From NCBI GenBank assembly GCA_020636575.1, contig JACJXP010000004.1:1-64000 (forward strand): a stretch of DNA of 64,000 nucleotides, in the 5' to 3' direction. Position 1 is the first letter of the stretch; each line of letters opens with the position of its first letter. The notes under the pieces are model-generated. The model saw only the letters and a list, made by a program, of their open reading frames with translations, did no database searches and was not told the DNA's origin. Shown here piece after piece: positions 61,853 through 64,000 of the stretch. The DNA comes from Chitinophagales bacterium. GTDB taxonomy: Bacteria > Bacteroidota > Bacteroidia > Chitinophagales > Chitinophagaceae. Both the position numbers and the translations under genes were made by a program.

Positions 61853-64000
61853 ATGAGGAGAGAAACAAATAAAGATTCTATTGAGGAAAATTTATTGAAT
61901 GAGATTAATTCTGATAATCCAGTTAAAAAATTACATCAGGATAAGTTTCAAAGATATGAGTATGCAAAAAGAATTGCAAAATTAGTATCAACAACAAAGC
62001 ATGATAAGTCGCTAGTAGTAGGCGTATTTGGAAAATGGGGTGAGGGTAAAACCTCGATTTTGAATTTTATAAAGGGAGAGCTTAATGACAATTGTATTCA
62101 GCTTGAGTTTAATCCTTGGTTATTCACAGACGAGAAACAACTTCTTTCAAGCTTCTTTTTTACACTTGCTGGAAAGCTTCAAAAAAAAATCCTTAATGAA
62201 TGGAAGAAAGTTGGAAAATATTTAAAAGATTATTCGGCAATTCTTGGTTCATTGACTCTGTTTTTTGGATATAATTCTGAAAAACAAATTAAAAACTTAG
62301 GGGATAAGCTAAGTGAAAACTCAATAGAGGAGTTGAAAAGTAAGTTAGGGAATATACTCAAGGATGAAGAAAAGAAGATTGTTGTTTTTATTGATGATAT
62401 AGACCGACTTACTAGTAAAGAAATACAAAGTATATTTAAGCTTGTTAAGAATGCAGGTGACTTTTCAAATGTTGTATATGTGTTAGCATTTGACGATGAG
62501 ATTGTTGCAAAATCTTTGGCCCCGGAATATGGAGATTCAAATAGCTCTTATGGGTATAATTTTTTGGAGAAAATTATACAGATACCCTTAAGAATTCCAG
62601 TAGTTAACCGCACACTAATTAAAGAATATACTTATGAATTGATAGAGAAGGTTCTTGAAGAAAATCAATTAATATTAACTCAGAACGAGTTAACAGAGTT
62701 TCAAGATAGATTTGAAATTGGTTTTTTAAATGATATTGACAATCCTAGGTTCTCATTACGGTATTCAAATAATATAAGCTTTGTTATTCCCTTGCTAAAG
62801 GGAGAAGTCAATTTAGTTGATCTAATGCTAATTGAAGCTATTAAAGTTTTTAGGCCGGAATTGTATGGATTTATTAGCGACAATAAACATTTTTTCTTAG
62901 AGGACTATTCTTCTTTTTCAAAAGGATACATTGGAAATGATGATTATAAAAATAAGGCAAAAGAGCATTTAGAGAAGGGGTTTTCAGAATACTCAAACTC
63001 ATCACTAACTATTCTTGTTTTAAAGTTATTTCCTAATCTTGATGATATATTCCCGCATAGTGGCTTATCCTTTAACAATCAAGAAAGTATTGATCCGAAT
63101 AAAGAAAGAAGGGTATGCTCTTCCGAGTATTTCGATAAATATTTTCAATACACAGTGCCTAAAGGCATAATATCAGACATTTATTTTGATAAAATACTTG
63201 GGTCACTTGAAACATCCGAATATTCAGATATAAAAGATGAATTTTCTTCAATTTTCACCAAGTATAGTCCTAATGACATCTTGACAAAAATAAATTTACG
63301 GATGGATGAGTTTAGTGTAAGATCGATTAAGAGTGTGATAAAGTTATTAGCTGTGAATAATAAATTCTTCCCCATCATTACCAAGTATCCAACTTTGGGC
63401 GGGATCAATAGATACGCAATAATTACGATTTTGAGTCTATTTAAAAAAATTGACAAAAGCGAACATAAATTTTTTATAGGAGAGATAGTAAGTTCTTCAG
63501 ATTCTTGTGAGTTTTCATATGAACTTTATAAAATTTATAATTCCCAGCCCGGAGAAGATAAAATGAAAGAAGTCCGTGATTCTTTAATAGATAAAATTGT
63601 AGAACTTTTTAAGAAAAAACTTAAATCCATTGATTTTTTTGAAATTACGAATGACGAGACGACATTATTTGTCATTAAAAATTGGGTGAAAGGTGATTTG
63701 AGCTTATGGAATTTGATGAACAAAGAAAATCAAAATAGTATAGAACAGGCCTTAAAGATGGTTAAGGTTTTTTTGCCAACTTATTATGGGTCCCATTTAG
63801 ACCACCCATATAAAAGCAAGTTTGTTTTGGAAGATTTTAAATTAATAAAAGAATATCTTGATGTAAATATTATTAATAATGTTTTTATATCTAAATATGG
63901 TGATATAGCAGGGGGGGAATCAAAACATGATGAAGGCGAAGAACTATCAAATAAGGAGATTGTTGGGTTGTTTCAAAAATTCTATAAGGAAGTAGTATCA
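61853..64000 (+). CDS. KAP-family P-loop NTPase, C-terminus cut by window edge
   Basis: An ATG at 61853 opens a frame that runs for 716 codons to the last base without a stop. The KAP NTPase signature is clear: Walker A GKWGEGKTS (residues 60-68), then the EFNPWLF block (85-91) and Walker B IVVFIDDIDRL (176-186). After it come IQIPLRIP and a long helical, charged C-terminal region. A hydrophobic patch (ILGSLTLFFGY, about 130-140) could be the membrane insertion typical of KAP proteins. KAP NTPases occur in anti-phage systems, but partner genes lie outside the window. Base composition is distinctly A+T-rich relative to hutU, suggesting horizontal acquisition. Confidence 0.85.
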   Translation, partial: MRRETNKDSIEENLLNEINSDNPVKKLHQDKFQRYEYAKRIAKLVSTTKHDKSLVVGVFGKWGEGKTSILNFIKGELNDNCIQLEFNPWLFTDEKQLLSSFFFTLAGKLQKKILNEWKKVGKYLKDYSAILGSLTLFFGYNSEKQIKNLGDKLSENSIEELKSKLGNILKDEEKKIVVFIDDIDRLTSKEIQSIFKLVKNAGDFSNVVYVLAFDDEIVAKSLAPEYGDSNSSYGYNFLEKIIQIPLRIPVVNRTLIKEYTYELIEKVLEENQLILTQNELTEFQDRFEIGFLNDIDNPRFSLRYSNNISFVIPLLKGEVNLVDLMLIEAIKVFRPELYGFISDNKHFFLEDYSSFSKGYIGNDDYKNKAKEHLEKGFSEYSNSSLTILVLKLFPNLDDIFPHSGLSFNNQESIDPNKERRVCSSEYFDKYFQYTVPKGIISDIYFDKILGSLETSEYSDIKDEFSSIFTKYSPNDILTKINLRMDEFSVRSIKSVIKLLAVNNKFFPIITKYPTLGGINRYAIITILSLFKKIDKSEHKFFIGEIVSSSDSCEFSYELYKIYNSQPGEDKMKEVRDSLIDKIVELFKKKLKSIDFFEITNDETTLFVIKNWVKGDLSLWNLMNKENQNSIEQALKMVKVFLPTYYGSHLDHPYKSKFVLEDFKLIKEYLDVNIINNVFISKYGDIAGGESKHDEGEELSNKEIVGLFQKFYKEVVS

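Noticed and set aside
274..64000. One large integrative element bounded by the recombinase on the left and the KAP gene on the right
   Set aside because: Everything between is housekeeping or envelope genes of normal composition, and no matching att repeats were seen at both ends.

Overview
The window looks like a chromosomal segment of a Bacteroidota bacterium, most likely a member of Chitinophagia/Chitinophagaceae. The evidence is a SusC/SusD pair, a type IX-secreted protein with a gliding-type C-terminal domain, TAnnTTTG-type promoter elements, the three-subunit type B succinate dehydrogenase, and many beta-barrel and lipoprotein genes. The taxonomic placement below phylum is inference. 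Most of the DNA is ordinary housekeeping sequence of about 40% G+C. The right end (from 61853) is visibly richer in A+T.

Layout. 1-1.4 kb: the start of a secreted protein cut by the window edge and a tyrosine recombinase. 1.4-3.8 kb: class I and class II fructose-bisphosphate aldolases side by side. 3.9-7.7 kb: a kinase-like unknown, a BtuF-like metal-chelate binding protein and a PLP/CBS-domain beta-synthase. 7.8-9.6 kb: an ECF sigma/anti-sigma pair divergent from a small membrane protein, with three matching ECF promoters. 9.6-13 kb: an S41 protease and a peptidoglycan-recycling pair (BadF/NagK-like kinase, MurQ). 13-17.8 kb: a thrABC operon preceded by a threonine-codon leader peptide. 18.5-22 kb: sdhCAB. 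22-32 kb: a prolyl oligopeptidase lipoprotein and several secreted or outer-membrane proteins. 32-37 kb: YchF, a triple-rhodanese protein, an SpmA-SpmB fusion and small membrane proteins. 37-43.4 kb: SusD, SusC and a DeoR regulator. 43.6-45.5 kb: a beta-barrel and an NhaD antiporter. 45.5-54.2 kb: envelope genes (OstA/LptA-like, MlaD, amidase, LptD, PlsC) with a GNAT enzyme and Ung. 54.2-61.6 kb: tRNA-Arg, two small GIY-YIG nuclease genes, and hutH and hutU in a repeat-rich stretch. 61.85-64 kb: a KAP-type P-loop NTPase running off the window.

The most unusual biology is in the 54-62 kb stretch and concerns small repeats. A 301-bp unit carrying a GIY-YIG ORF sits in the 5' end of tRNA-Arg(UCU), bounded by 22-bp copies of the tRNA 5' end. 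The likely native tRNA promoter is now stranded beyond the insert. A second GIY-YIG gene is bracketed by palindromic repeats of the 'gtcatgccgac/ggaggcat' type. A related repeat has entered hutU in frame (about 35 extra codons), and hutU also carries an in-frame heptanucleotide tandem array. A similar heptad array with a different unit lies inside the btuF-like gene.

Other highlights are the thr attenuator (a leader with eight Thr codons and one Ile codon overlapping a hairpin), the three ECF promoters with identical 16-bp spacers, and the partial KAP NTPase, which could be the edge of a defence or accessory island. All functional calls rest on reading the sequence and on family knowledge; no database search was run.
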